DNA of 64,000 nt, from the NCBI RefSeq assembly GCF_016924645.1, contig NZ_JAFFJV010000012.1:1-64000 (forward strand), given 5' to 3'. This DNA comes from Rufibacter psychrotolerans. GTDB lineage: Bacteria; Bacteroidota; Bacteroidia; Cytophagales; Hymenobacteraceae. This document shows positions 16,353 through 24,709 of this stretch, one piece after another (the first letter of the stretch is position 1; each line of letters starts with the position of its first letter). Below the pieces are notes generated by a model. The model was given only the letters and a program-made list of their open reading frames with translations, was not told the DNA's origin and searched no databases. The position numbers and the translations under genes were made by a program.

Positions 16353-17535
16353 CTTGTTGTTCAAAATAAGTGAGAATGGTGTTCAGGTCTTTGTCGCCGC
16401 GGCCGGAAAGGTTGAGGACAACCACGTCATCTGGACCGGCTCCTACTTCCTTGAGGGCTGCCAGCGCGTGCGAGCTTTCAATGGCGGGAATGATGCCCTC
16501 CAGGCGGCTTAGTTCGCGCAGGGCTTCCATGGCTTCGGCATCGGTGATGGCGATGAACTGGGCCCGCCCGGTCTGGGCCAGGTGGGCGTGCTGCGGTCCT
16601 ACGCCCGGGTAATCCAAACCCGCCGAGATAGAGTACGGCTCGGTGATCTGGCCGTCTTCGGTTTGCATGAGCAGGGTTTTGCTGCCGTGAATAATGCCGG
16701 TTTTGCCCAGAATGGACGTAGCGGCCGAGTGGCCGGAGTCCACGCCCAGCCCGGCGGCTTCCACGGCAACCAGTTTCACGTCGGGCTCGTCCAGGAAGTG
16801 GTAGAACGCGCCGGCGGCGTTGGAGCCCCCACCCACGCAGGCCACCACGTAATCCGGCAGTTCGCGGCCTTCTTTCTCCAGCAGCTGTTTTCTGATCTCT
16901 TCGGAAATAACGGACTGAAAACGGGCCACCATATCAGGGTACGGATGCGGACCTACCACCGAACCGATGATGTAATGCGTGTCCTCGGGGTGGTTGATCC
17001 AATCGCGGATGGCTTCGTTGGTGGCGTCCTTCAGGGTTTGGGAACCGGAGGTAACCGGCACCACGGTGGCCCCCAGCAGGCGCATTTTCTCCACGTTGGG
17101 CCGCTGGCGCTCGGTGTCAATCCTGCCCATGTACACAATGCACTCCAGCCCGGCCAGGGCGCAGACGGTGGCGGTGGCCACGCCGTGCTGCCCGGCTCCG
17201 GTCTCCGCGATGATGCGTTTCTTGCCCAGGCGTTTGGCCAGCAGGATCTGCCCTACCGTGTTGTTGATCTTGTGGGCCCCGGTATGGTTCAGGTCCTCGC
17301 GCTTGAGGTAGATTTTGGTGTTGTACCGCTCAGACAGGCGCTTGGCGTGGTACAGCGGCGTGGGCCGACCCACATAGTCGCGCAGCAGCTCCTGCATTTC
17401 TGCCTGAAATTCGGGCTCCTGCAGGATGGACAGGTATTTCTCCCGCAGTTCCTCCACATTGGGGTAAAGCATTTCCGGGATGTAGGCTCCTCCAAATTGT
17501 CCGTAGTAGCCTCGTTCGTTTACTGCGTAGTTCAT
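16339..17535 (-). CDS. trpB: Tryptophan synthase beta chain
   Basis: A 398-residue PLP enzyme that joins indole and serine. The PLP lysine is in [15 protein letters not shown], the glycine-rich phosphate loop is [10 protein letters not shown], and the C-terminal SGRGDKD is conserved. Normal length. It follows trpF by about 70 bp and overlaps trpA. Confidence 0.97.
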   Translation of the reverse strand: MNYAVNERGYYGQFGGAYIPEMLYPNVEELREKYLSILQEPEFQAEMQELLRDYVGRPTPLYHAKRLSERYNTKIYLKREDLNHTGAHKINNTVGQILLAKRLGKKRIIAETGAGQHGVATATVCALAGLECIVYMGRIDTERQRPNVEKMRLLGATVVPVTSGSQTLKDATNEAIRDWINHPEDTHYIIGSVVGPHPYPDMVARFQSVISEEIRKQLLEKEGRELPDYVVACVGGGSNAAGAFYHFLDEPDVKLVAVEAAGLGVDSGHSAATSILGKTGIIHGSKTLLMQTEDGQITEPYSISAGLDYPGVGPQHAHLAQTGRAQFIAITDAEAMEALRELSRLEGIIPAIESSHALAALKEVGAGPDDVVVLNLSGRGDKDLNTILTYFEQQDGQQ

Positions 17536-17604
17536 GTATTTCTAGTGTCTTTTTGAGAAAAGGCCAACAAACCCTCCCTCCTGTAACTTATTGGCTAATA
17601 ACCC

Positions 17605-18240
17605 TTACCCTCTCAGTTCCTCTACAAATTGTTTCAGTCTTGGCACGTCTTTCAGTCCCGGCTGCACCTCAAACTTTGAGTTAAGGTCTACCCCGTAGAG
17701 GTGGGGCAGCCGCAAGGCTTTTATCTCCGCCGCGTGCATCAGGTCAATGCCGCCGCTCAGAAAATAAGGCACCTCCAGGGAGTACTTTTGCAGCAGCTCC
17801 CAGTTGAACCGCACGCCGTTGCCGCCGGGGCTGGCCCCGCTGGCGTCAAACAGGAAAAAATCAACACTGGCGGCGTACGCCTGCAGCGGTGCAAAGTCAA
17901 AGTCGGTGCCTACCCGGAAGGCTTTCATCACCACCAGGCCCGCTTCCTTCAGTACCCGGCAGGTCTGCGGCGTTTCATGGCCGTGCAGCTGCACCACCTG
18001 CAGCCCCCCCTGGGAGGCTTTCTCCCGAATCACGGGAACGGCTTCATCCACAAACACGCCCACCTTTTGGGCCTGGATTGGGAAATCTAGGTCGAAAACG
18101 GCCTCCTGTTCGGCAATGCACCGCGGCGACTTGTCGTAGAAAATAAAGCCCACGTAGTCTGGCTGAAGCAGCAGCAAATCCTGGAGGTTCTGGCGGTACT
18201 TCATGCCGCAGACTTTAATCTGAAGCGTGTGGTTTGGCAT
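17605..18240 (-). CDS. trpF: Phosphoribosylanthranilate isomerase
   Basis: A 211-residue TIM barrel isomerising phosphoribosylanthranilate. KVCGMKY carries the catalytic Cys, VGFIFYDKSPR and VQLHGHE are family motifs, DASGASPGG binds phosphate, and GVDLNSKFEVQPGLKD carries the end of the barrel. It stands alone rather than fused to TrpC. The gap to trpC is about 150 bp and holds a palindrome copy at 18313-18355. Confidence 0.95.
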   Translation of the reverse strand: MPNHTLQIKVCGMKYRQNLQDLLLLQPDYVGFIFYDKSPRCIAEQEAVFDLDFPIQAQKVGVFVDEAVPVIREKASQGGLQVVQLHGHETPQTCRVLKEAGLVVMKAFRVGTDFDFAPLQAYAASVDFFLFDASGASPGGNGVRFNWELLQKYSLEVPYFLSGGIDLMHAAEIKALRLPHLYGVDLNSKFEVQPGLKDVPRLKQFVEELRG

Positions 18241-18312
18241 GGGTAACTAGGTTAGGATTTCTTTCTCCGGTCTTCTAGGCGCTGTTACAGCAACTGCTCT
18301 TTTGGCTAGAGG

Positions 18313-18355
18313 CCTGTTTTAGCGCTACTTTCAGCAAAACAGCCCTAAAACCAGG
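18313..18355. repeat. Intergenic palindrome between trpC and trpF
   Basis: CCTGTTTTAGCGCTACTTTC and a matching right arm ending CAGCCCTAAAACCAGG form a copy of the recurrent palindrome. Its place inside the trp operon suggests that the element is not simply a terminator. Confidence 0.7.
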
Positions 18356-18390
18356 AAGATTCAGGGGCTTCCGGCGTTTTCTCTATCTGG

Positions 18391-19215
18391 TTAGATGGAG
18401 AAGGCGGGCTGGCTTTGCCGCAGCTTCTTCAGTTCCTCAATAAACGCGGCGCAGGCTTTCTCGGGGCGGGGCTGGCGCATGAAGGTCTCCCCTATAAGGA
18501 AACCTTCAAAGCCGTACTGGCGCAATTCCACAATGCTGCTGGCCTCGCTCAACCCACTTTCTGATACCTTCACAAACTCATCTGGGATAAGGCTGGCCAG
18601 CTGCCTGGAAGTCTCCAGGCTCACGGTAAAGTCGTGCAGGTTGCGGTTGTTCACGCCTACTAGGTCTACGTGCGGCGTAAGGGCGCGCTCCAGTTCTTCC
18701 TGGTTATGTACCTCCAAAAGTACCTCCAGGCCCAGTGAATGGGCAAACTGCGCCAGACGGTCTACCTCTTCTTTGCTAAGCACGGCCGCAATCAAGAGAA
18801 TCGCGTCTGCGCCGATGGATTTGGCCTCCAGGATCTGGTATTCTTCCACCACAAAGTCTTTCCGCAGGATAGGACAGAAATTGAACTTGCGGGCGGTGGT
18901 GAGGTCCTCGTTTTTGCCCCCGAAAAAGGTTGCATCGGTGAGCACCGACAAAGCCGAGGCCCCCGCCTGCATGTACCCGATGGAGGTGCGCTCTACCGGC
19001 GCGTAGGCGTTGATGGTACCTTTAGACGGCGACTTGCGCTTGTACTCAGCAATGATGCCGTTCAGGTCGGGGCGCTGCACGTACTTGCGCAGAGACACGG
19101 GTTGCGAGTTGAAATAAATGCTTCTTTCCAGCAGCGCCGTGGGCACCAGGGCTTTGCGGTCGGCTACTTCCTGCCGCTTGTGGGCAATGATCTTATCTAG
19201 AATGGTCTGGGACAT
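18391..19215 (-). CDS. trpC: Indole-3-glycerol phosphate synthase
   Basis: A 274-residue TIM barrel that closes the indole ring. IIAEYKRKSPSKG holds the catalytic Lys, LRKDFVVEEYQI the second Lys, and VGVNNRNLHDFTV and SESGL the phosphate-binding region. The ATG at 19215 lies 8 bp after the trpD stop. Confidence 0.96.
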   Translation of the reverse strand: MSQTILDKIIAHKRQEVADRKALVPTALLERSIYFNSQPVSLRKYVQRPDLNGIIAEYKRKSPSKGTINAYAPVERTSIGYMQAGASALSVLTDATFFGGKNEDLTTARKFNFCPILRKDFVVEEYQILEAKSIGADAILLIAAVLSKEEVDRLAQFAHSLGLEVLLEVHNQEELERALTPHVDLVGVNNRNLHDFTVSLETSRQLASLIPDEFVKVSESGLSEASSIVELRQYGFEGFLIGETFMRQPRPEKACAAFIEELKKLRQSQPAFSI

Positions 19216-19223
19216 ACTCTTGT

Positions 19224-20210
19224 TTAAGCTAAAAACTTCTGAAAGGTTTGGAGCGCTTGCCCCGAGGTAAGGGAATGGCGGGCTTTCTGCAAGGCCTCCC
19301 GCATGCTAAGCCGCTCATCTGCGCAGTAAATGCCCAGCCCGGCGTTGGCTACCACGGCATCTTGCTGGGCCGGTGTGCCCCGGCCTTCCAGCACCTGCAT
19401 AAAGATTTGGGCGGCCTCTTCTACGGTGCTGCCCCCGTACAGGTCATGCTCCTGATAGGTAGGCAGTCCCAAATCTGAGGGCTGCAGAATCTGCTCGCCC
19501 TGCGGGGTTACCATCTTGAACGCACCGGTGAGCGACACTTCATCGTAACCATCCAGGGCGTGCAGGAGCAAAAAGCGCTTGCCGGTTTTCTGGTACAGGT
19601 AGGTGTACAGGCGCTGCAGCTCCAGGCTGAAAACGCCTACCATCTGGAAGTGCGGCTTGGCCGGGTTGATCATGGGACCCAGCATGTTGAAGAAGGTCTT
19701 TACGCCCAGCTCCTTGCGGATGGGGGCCACTTCCTTCATGGCTGGGTGGAACAGGGGCGCGTGCAGAAAGCAGATATTGGTCTGCTCCAGTTTGACCCTC
19801 AGGTGCGTACTGTCATTGGTAAAGGTGTAGCCCAGGTGCGCCATCACGTTGGAAGACCCGCAGACCGAAGAAACCCCGTTGTTGCCGTGTTTGGCCACCT
19901 TGTACCCGGCCCCGGCCACCACAAAAGAAGCCAGCGTGGAGATGTTGAAGGTGTCTTTGCCGTCCCCGCCGGTGCCGCAGAGGTCAATTACCTGGTCGGT
20001 GCCCAGGTCGGGCAAGAGGCACAGTTCCAGCATGGCTTCGCGGAAACCTTCCAGTTCCTGCACCGTGATGTTGCGCATGAGGTAGACGGTCATGAACGCG
20101 GCCATCTGGCTAGTGTTGTACTGGCCCCGGCCCGTGTTCAGCAACACCTGGCGGGCGTCTTCCTTGGTGAGGGTTTTGTGTTCAATGAGTTGTTGCAGTA
20201 CCTGTTTCAT
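19224..20210 (-). CDS. trpD: Anthranilate phosphoribosyltransferase
   Basis: A 328-residue enzyme that transfers phosphoribose from PRPP to anthranilate. LCGTGGDGKDTFNIST is the PRPP-binding loop, and KHGNNGVSS and KTFFNMLGPMINPA are family motifs. The ATG at 20210 shares ATGA with the trpG stop, the usual coupled start; a longer frame to 20240 is rejected for that reason. Confidence 0.96.
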   Translation of the reverse strand: MKQVLQQLIEHKTLTKEDARQVLLNTGRGQYNTSQMAAFMTVYLMRNITVQELEGFREAMLELCLLPDLGTDQVIDLCGTGGDGKDTFNISTLASFVVAGAGYKVAKHGNNGVSSVCGSSNVMAHLGYTFTNDSTHLRVKLEQTNICFLHAPLFHPAMKEVAPIRKELGVKTFFNMLGPMINPAKPHFQMVGVFSLELQRLYTYLYQKTGKRFLLLHALDGYDEVSLTGAFKMVTPQGEQILQPSDLGLPTYQEHDLYGGSTVEEAAQIFMQVLEGRGTPAQQDAVVANAGLGIYCADERLSMREALQKARHSLTSGQALQTFQKFLA

Positions 20211-20830
20211 AGCACTAGGGAAGCGGCGTAAGAAGTCCATTTAGTCACGCGGGTGCTGGGGTTCTGCAACCAGTTGCGCAGCATGTCCTTGCCGTAGTCC
20301 GTTAGGATGGATTCCGGGTGGAACTGCACGCCGCATACATCGTACTGGGTATGCCGCAGGGCCAGCACCTCACCAGTTTCATCCACGGCGGTGATACGCA
20401 GGGCTGCGGGCACTGAGTCGGGCACCACGGTCCAGGAGTGATAGCGGGCCACCTTGAACGTGGCGGGCAATTGCCGGAACATGGGCTCCTGGTCATGCAC
20501 CACCCTTAACGTGGCAGCTACCCCGTGGAATACTTCGGTAAGGTTCGCCAAGCGGGCCCCAAAGGCCTCGGCAATGGCCTGGTGGCCCAGGCACACGCCC
20601 ATGATGCGCTTGGTGGGGGCGTACTTCTTCAGCAGTTCGGGCATGATGCCCGCCTCGCTGGGCACGCCCGGCCCCGGCGAAAGCAGGATCACGTCAAAGC
20701 GGTCTACCTCTTCCAGGCTGATCTGGTCGTTGCGGTGCACTTCCAGTTGGTCGGCGTAGCCCAGTTCCCGGAGCAGTTGCACCAGGTTGTAGGTAAACGA
20801 GTCGTAGTTATCTAAAACAAGAATCTTCAT
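20207..20830 (-). CDS. trpG: Anthranilate synthase component II (glutamine amidotransferase)
   Basis: A 207-residue class I glutamine amidotransferase that supplies ammonia to TrpE. LSPGPGVPSEAG, the nucleophile elbow GVCLGHQAIAEAFG with its Cys, and the catalytic VQFHPESILT are present. It has no fusion to TrpD; the two overlap by 4 nt. Confidence 0.96.
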   Translation of the reverse strand: MKILVLDNYDSFTYNLVQLLRELGYADQLEVHRNDQISLEEVDRFDVILLSPGPGVPSEAGIMPELLKKYAPTKRIMGVCLGHQAIAEAFGARLANLTEVFHGVAATLRVVHDQEPMFRQLPATFKVARYHSWTVVPDSVPAALRITAVDETGEVLALRHTQYDVCGVQFHPESILTDYGKDMLRNWLQNPSTRVTKWTSYAASLVL

Positions 20831-20919
20831 GATAAAAAAGGGTCTGTCTGTCTTGGTCTGGTGCTGGGTGTTTCGGGCCTAATTATTTGAAAACGGGTCT
20901 AAAACGTCACTTCACTACG

Positions 20920-22332
20920 TTAAATGGTAGAGGCCTTCTCCAGGGCCTTGCGGAGGGCGGCCAGCTTGTGGTGCACTTCGTTGAGTTCGCTGTGGGTGTC
21001 TGACTTGGCCACCACGCCGGCCCCGGCCTGGTAGTACAGGGTGTTCTGCACGCTCAGGAACGAACGGATCATGATGGCGTGGTTGAAATCGCCCCCAAAG
21101 CCCAGGAACCCGATGCAGCCGCCGTAATAACCGCGCCCGGTGGGCTCCAGTTCATCAATGAGGGTGAGGGCCCGGTGTTTGGGCGCCCCGGACAGGGTGC
21201 CGGCCGGGAATGTGTCGGCCACCATCTGCACCGAGCCGTGCGCCTGCGGCAGTTGGGCGGTTACTTTAGAGACCAGGTGAATCACGTGCGAGTAGTACTG
21301 CACCTCCTTGAACACCTCCACCTGCACCTGGTCGCCGTGGCGGCTCAGGTCGTTGCGGGCCAGGTCTACCAGCATCACGTGCTCGGCGTTTTCCTTGGGG
21401 TCATCGTACAGCTTCTGGGCCAGCTCGGCATCGGCGGCATCATTGCCGGTGCGTTTGAACGTGCCCGCGATGGGGTAAATGGTGGCGGTTTCATTTTTGA
21501 TGGTGAGCTGCGCCTCGGGCGAAGACCCGAAGATCTTGAAGTTGCCGTAGTCAAAGTAAAACAGGTAGGGCGAGGGGTTGATGGAGCGCAGCGCGCGGTA
21601 CACGTTGAACTCATCGCCCTGGAACCCTTGCGAGAACCGCCGCGACAGCACAATCTGGAACACGTTGCCCAGGTGGCAGTGGCGCTTGCCCTCCTCAATC
21701 ACGCGCAGGAACTCGGCATCGGTCTGGTTGGTGGCTTCCTCGCCGGCCAGGGAAAAGCTGAACACCGGAAAGTTCTTGTTCCGGATGTGGGTCTCCAGCT
21801 CGTCCAACCCGCTGTTTTGGGTCTGATTTTCCAGAGAATGCTCAAAAATGTAGAGCTCGTTCTTGAAGTGGTCAATGGCGATCACGTAGCGGAACACCTG
21901 GTACAGGATCTCGGGCAGGTCTGGATGGGCGGTGGGCTTCTGGCGCACGTCCAGGGTCTCAAAGTACTGCACCGCCTCAAACGACATGTAGCCAAACAGC
22001 CCGTTCTGGATAAACCCGAACTGACTGGTGTCTGACTGAAACCGCTCACTGTAGGCCTGCAGCAGCGGCACCGCGTCGCGCTTGTTGGCCAATTGCTGCT
22101 CCTCTACCGTGCCGTCTGGGAAGGTCTGGCGCAGGGTGCTGTCCTTGAGTTTAAACTCAGCGATGGGCTCACAGCAAATGTAGGTGAAGCTGTTCTCATG
22201 ACCGTGGTAGTCTGAGCTTTCCAGCAGCAGGCAGTTGCGGTACTTGTCGCGCAGCTGCAGGTAAATACCCACCGGGGTCACGGTGTCGGCCAGGAGTTGG
22301 CGGTATTGCGTTTGTAAGGGGTAGGTTTTCAT
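20920..22332 (-). CDS. trpE: Anthranilate synthase component I
   Basis: A 470-residue enzyme that makes anthranilate from chorismate with TrpG. LLESSDYHGHENSFTYI near the N-terminus contains the LLES tryptophan-feedback motif; ARNDLSRH, FPAGTLSGAPKHRA and YYGGCIGFLGF are catalytic motifs of the chorismate-binding domain. The frame is open to 22374, but that would run through the leader terminator, so ATG 22332 is chosen, 10 nt after the terminator's T run. Expression is thus controlled by the tandem attenuators upstream. Confidence 0.96.
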   Translation of the reverse strand: MKTYPLQTQYRQLLADTVTPVGIYLQLRDKYRNCLLLESSDYHGHENSFTYICCEPIAEFKLKDSTLRQTFPDGTVEEQQLANKRDAVPLLQAYSERFQSDTSQFGFIQNGLFGYMSFEAVQYFETLDVRQKPTAHPDLPEILYQVFRYVIAIDHFKNELYIFEHSLENQTQNSGLDELETHIRNKNFPVFSFSLAGEEATNQTDAEFLRVIEEGKRHCHLGNVFQIVLSRRFSQGFQGDEFNVYRALRSINPSPYLFYFDYGNFKIFGSSPEAQLTIKNETATIYPIAGTFKRTGNDAADAELAQKLYDDPKENAEHVMLVDLARNDLSRHGDQVQVEVFKEVQYYSHVIHLVSKVTAQLPQAHGSVQMVADTFPAGTLSGAPKHRALTLIDELEPTGRGYYGGCIGFLGFGGDFNHAIMIRSFLSVQNTLYYQAGAGVVAKSDTHSELNEVHHKLAALRKALEKASTI

Positions 22333-22341
22333 AAAATGTAT

Positions 22342-22379
22342 AAAAAAAGGCTTACTGTTTGGTTGGAACAGCAAGCCTT
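22342..22379 (-). terminator. trp attenuator terminator 2
   Basis: On the minus strand AAGGCTTGCTGTT pairs with AACAGTAAGCCTT with one mismatch, followed by seven T, ending about 10 nt before the trpE ATG. Its left arm GGCTTGCTGTTC can instead pair with GAACAGCAGGCC (plus 22411-22422), which overlaps the stop codon of leader peptide 2 and forms the antiterminator. Confidence 0.9.
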
Positions 22380-22420
22380 CTGCAAAACGGGCTAGGATAG
22401 AATAGGCAATGGCCTGCTGT

Positions 22421-22480
22421 TCACGAGTCTGCTGACTGGTGCCACCAACATGTCATTCCAATATTCATTCCCTGCTTCAT
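22421..22480 (-). CDS. trpL: trp leader peptide 2
   Basis: A 19-residue ORF, MKQGMNIGMTCWWHQSADS, with tandem Trp codons. The antiterminator segment begins 19 nt after the second Trp codon, at its TGA stop. A ribosome stalled at Trp codons would leave that segment free to pair with the terminator left arm and allow trpE transcription; full translation would cover it. It repeats the WWH core and the 19-nt spacing of leader 1. Translation is inferred from this logic. Confidence 0.82.
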   Translation of the reverse strand: MKQGMNIGMTCWWHQSADS

Positions 22481-22520
22481 TTTCTTATGCGATTGTTCCT
22501 TTGTTACGTATGAACCTGGC

Positions 22521-22559
22521 TAAAAACACCAAAGGCCCGGGGTGAATCCGAGCCTTTGG
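22521..22559 (-). terminator. trp attenuator terminator 1
   Basis: On the minus strand CCAAAGGCTCGG pairs with CCGGGCCTTTGG (12 bp, one U-G pair) around a 7-nt loop, then TGTTTTT. The loop and upper stem (CGGATTCACCC) can pair with GGGTGAACCG, located just after the stop codon of leader 1, as the antiterminator. Confidence 0.88.
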
Positions 22560-22595
22560 AAGACGTACATTTCTGCACAGCAAGCGGTTCACCCA

Positions 22596-22649
22596 TCAGA
22601 TCTGACGTGTGTGCCACCAGGCGTTGTGCTGAAAGTTGGTCTTGTTCAT
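22596..22649 (-). CDS. trpL: trp leader peptide 1
   Basis: A 17-residue ORF, MNKTNFQHNAWWHTRQI, with tandem Trp codons followed by stop, antiterminator and terminator 1. The antiterminator arm begins 19 nt after the second Trp codon. A 1:2 pairing GCACA/TGTGC (TGGCACACAC with CTTGCTGTGC) can also be drawn. The ATG lies only 4 nt after the -7 promoter element, so the message may begin at or near the start codon. Confidence 0.85.
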   Translation of the reverse strand: MNKTNFQHNAWWHTRQI

Positions 22650-22683
22650 GTTGCAAATGTAAAGGCCCGCCCCTGAATTGCAA
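22650..22683 (-). promoter_or_regulatory. trp operon promoter
   Basis: On the minus strand a -33 TTG (22681-22683), a 19-nt spacer and a perfect TAnnTTTG element, TACATTTG (22654-22661), match the Bacteroidota housekeeping promoter. The predicted start falls at about the A of the leader 1 ATG. Confidence 0.85.
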
Positions 22684-22755
22684 GAAAATTTTTGAAAAAA
22701 TATGCGATGTGGCGTAAAAAGTGGCAAACTGCAGGCCATTGCGTACTTTTAACCT

Positions 22756-23697
22756 GTGGTAACCCGACGCGCCCTCTCCTATTTGCCCCAGCTTCTGCTG
22801 CTTTGCCAGTTAACCTTCCTGCCCGCGCAGGTACGGGCGCAATCTACCTATACGCTGGAGACCGAGGCGGAGCCCGACACGGTGAACCGCTTCAGCCGCC
22901 AGTTGCCCTGGCTGGCCGCCGGGGCCACCGTGCTGTACGGGGGTGGCCTGGCCCTCTTGAACCACGCCTGGTACCAGGAGCAGGAACGCACCTCGTTCCA
23001 CTGGTTTGACGATTCTCAGGAGTGGAAGCAACTGGACAAAGCTGGGCACCTGTGGGGCGCGTTCCATGAAAGCCGCCTGGGCGTAGACCTGCTGCGCAAA
23101 GCGGGCGTGCCCGAGAAACAAGCCATTTGGTACGGCGGGGCCCTGGGTTTTGTGCTGCAGTCGCCCATTGAGTACTTTGACGGCCGCTCCCCCGCCTATG
23201 GCGCCTCGGCCACCGACCTGCTGGCCAACGCCGCCGGCTCCCTGGCGGTCATTGGGCAACAGCTGGCCTGGGGAGAGCTCCGCCTGGTGCCCAAGTACTC
23301 GTTTCACCCTACCCGGTACGCCGCCCTGCGCCCCAACGTGCTGGGCAAGGGCCTCCCCGAAGAAATGCTGAAGGACTACAACGGCCAAACCTACTGGCTG
23401 AGCGTGGACCTGGCTAAGTTCCTGCCCGCCCAGAGCAAATTCCCGGCCTGGCTGAACCCGGCGCTGGGCTATGGCGCCCAGGAAATGGTCTACCATGATA
23501 CAGCTGCCAACCAGGCCCTGGGGTTAACCGCGTACCGGCAGTATTACCTGAGCGTGGACCTCAACTGGCAGGCCATTCCCACCCGCAGCAAGTTTCTAAA
23601 GAGTGCTTTCTATGTGCTCAGCATTCTCAAGTTCCCCGCCCCTGCCCTGGAGTTCAACCATCGGCACGGCTGGAAGATGCACCCGCTTTATTTCTAA
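22756..23697 (+). CDS. DUF2279 family exported protein (YfiM-like)
   Basis: A 313-residue protein with a signal peptide (LLLLCQLTFLPAQVRAQ) and a membrane-like segment around residues 50-70. WKQLDKAGHLWGAFHES and the ESRLGVDLLRKAGV region are typical of DUF2279, a family of periplasmic or membrane-associated proteins of unknown function. GTG start; no ATG gives a signal peptide. It is divergent from the trp operon and its 5' end is about 70 bp from the trp promoter. Confidence 0.85.
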   Translation: MVTRRALSYLPQLLLLCQLTFLPAQVRAQSTYTLETEAEPDTVNRFSRQLPWLAAGATVLYGGGLALLNHAWYQEQERTSFHWFDDSQEWKQLDKAGHLWGAFHESRLGVDLLRKAGVPEKQAIWYGGALGFVLQSPIEYFDGRSPAYGASATDLLANAAGSLAVIGQQLAWGELRLVPKYSFHPTRYAALRPNVLGKGLPEEMLKDYNGQTYWLSVDLAKFLPAQSKFPAWLNPALGYGAQEMVYHDTAANQALGLTAYRQYYLSVDLNWQAIPTRSKFLKSAFYVLSILKFPAPALEFNHRHGWKMHPLYF

Positions 23698-23849
23698 GCC
23701 ATTTTCCTGAAAAGGCCTCTGAAACGCCCTTATTTATGATTGAACACGGTGTGCCTTAGATTGAAGGAGTGATAGTGCCAGTATCAATCGGACCTTATAG
23801 AGACCACCCGTTACGCTCCGCTAAACTTGCGGCATAGAAAGAGCGCTAA

Positions 23850-24515
23850 CTAAAAAGCACTACCCATCAGCTCCGGCACCGGAAAATCCATCTTTACATC
23901 GCGCAGCACAACGGTACACAAAGGTTTGAGGTGCTGAACGGGCGGGAATAAGCGCGCATCGGCGGTGATGGTTTGGGTGGTGGCCAATTGGGCCTGGCCG
24001 TGTAGCTGGGGGTTGGTGAGCAGCAGGCCCCGGGGGTGTTGCTGCACTAGCCGGGTCCACGGAAACAGCCGCGTGGTCACCGGCAAGGCGGGTCCGAACG
24101 GCTTGGCCTGCGCGGCAAAGAAAGGCAGCCCGTGCCGGCTTACCTGCAGCTGAAAATCGCCGGTATCTGACTTCCGGAGGCTGAAATCGGCTTCTTCTTT
24201 GGGAATGCCCCAGTTCTGCCAGCCGTTGCTGGCACTGGCCAGGGTAGAAACGTAGATCTTGGAGATAGAGAATGCCAGCTTGCCGCCCACCCTGAACAGC
24301 CCCGGCAGGTAGATCAGCTCCTGGTACGGCCCCACGTCTGAAGTAGTGTAGTTGAAGTACAGCACCGCCCCTATTTTGCCCACGTACCCCTCAGTCTGGT
24401 AGTCGGCCAGGAAGCCGTGGTGCCGGTTAAACCCTTTGGGAATAGCGTACAGCCAGACGATACCTTCGCCGGTAAGGGTCCAGGGGGGCGGGGCAGCAAA
24501 GGAGGAGGATTCCAT
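23850..24515 (-). CDS. Acetoacetate decarboxylase-like protein
   Basis: A 221-residue protein of the acetoacetate decarboxylase (ADC) fold: early WLYAIPKGF, GAVLYFNYTTSDVGPYQELIYLPGLF, then KIYVSTLASASNGWQNWGIPKE, matching the P-Y-E-L and S-x-x-G-x-x-x-W-G-x-P-K features of ADC-like proteins. I do not see a convincing catalytic Lys pair, so enzyme activity is uncertain. Start at ATG 24515; a longer frame to 24575 exists without support. Confidence 0.72.
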   Translation of the reverse strand: MESSSFAAPPPWTLTGEGIVWLYAIPKGFNRHHGFLADYQTEGYVGKIGAVLYFNYTTSDVGPYQELIYLPGLFRVGGKLAFSISKIYVSTLASASNGWQNWGIPKEEADFSLRKSDTGDFQLQVSRHGLPFFAAQAKPFGPALPVTTRLFPWTRLVQQHPRGLLLTNPQLHGQAQLATTQTITADARLFPPVQHLKPLCTVVLRDVKMDFPVPELMGSAF

Positions 24516-24651
24516 GGCAAACGAGGCTGGGTGGTTCCTTGCTAAACGAATCCGGGGCGCAGGCGTTACTTGCACACGAGAAAGGGCGCTGATTGGCTGG
24601 TTCCATCACACGCCCCTGGTGCTTTCCGCCGCTGCTCCGTTCTCTTTTGCG

Positions 24652-24659
24652 TATCTTTG
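24652..24659 (+). promoter_or_regulatory. -7 promoter element for the DUF2027 gene
   Basis: TATCTTTG matches TAnnTTTG about 50 nt before the ATG at 24710. No clear TTG is seen at the -33 position. Confidence 0.5.
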
Positions 24660-24709
24660 CCAGAGGCCGGGAGTTTTTCGGCCGATTTTTGCAAAAAGAC
24701 CCCAAAAAG

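Noticed and set aside
21079..22035. 318-codon plus-strand ORF opposite trpE
   Set aside because: Antisense shadow of trpE; no motif and no promoter.
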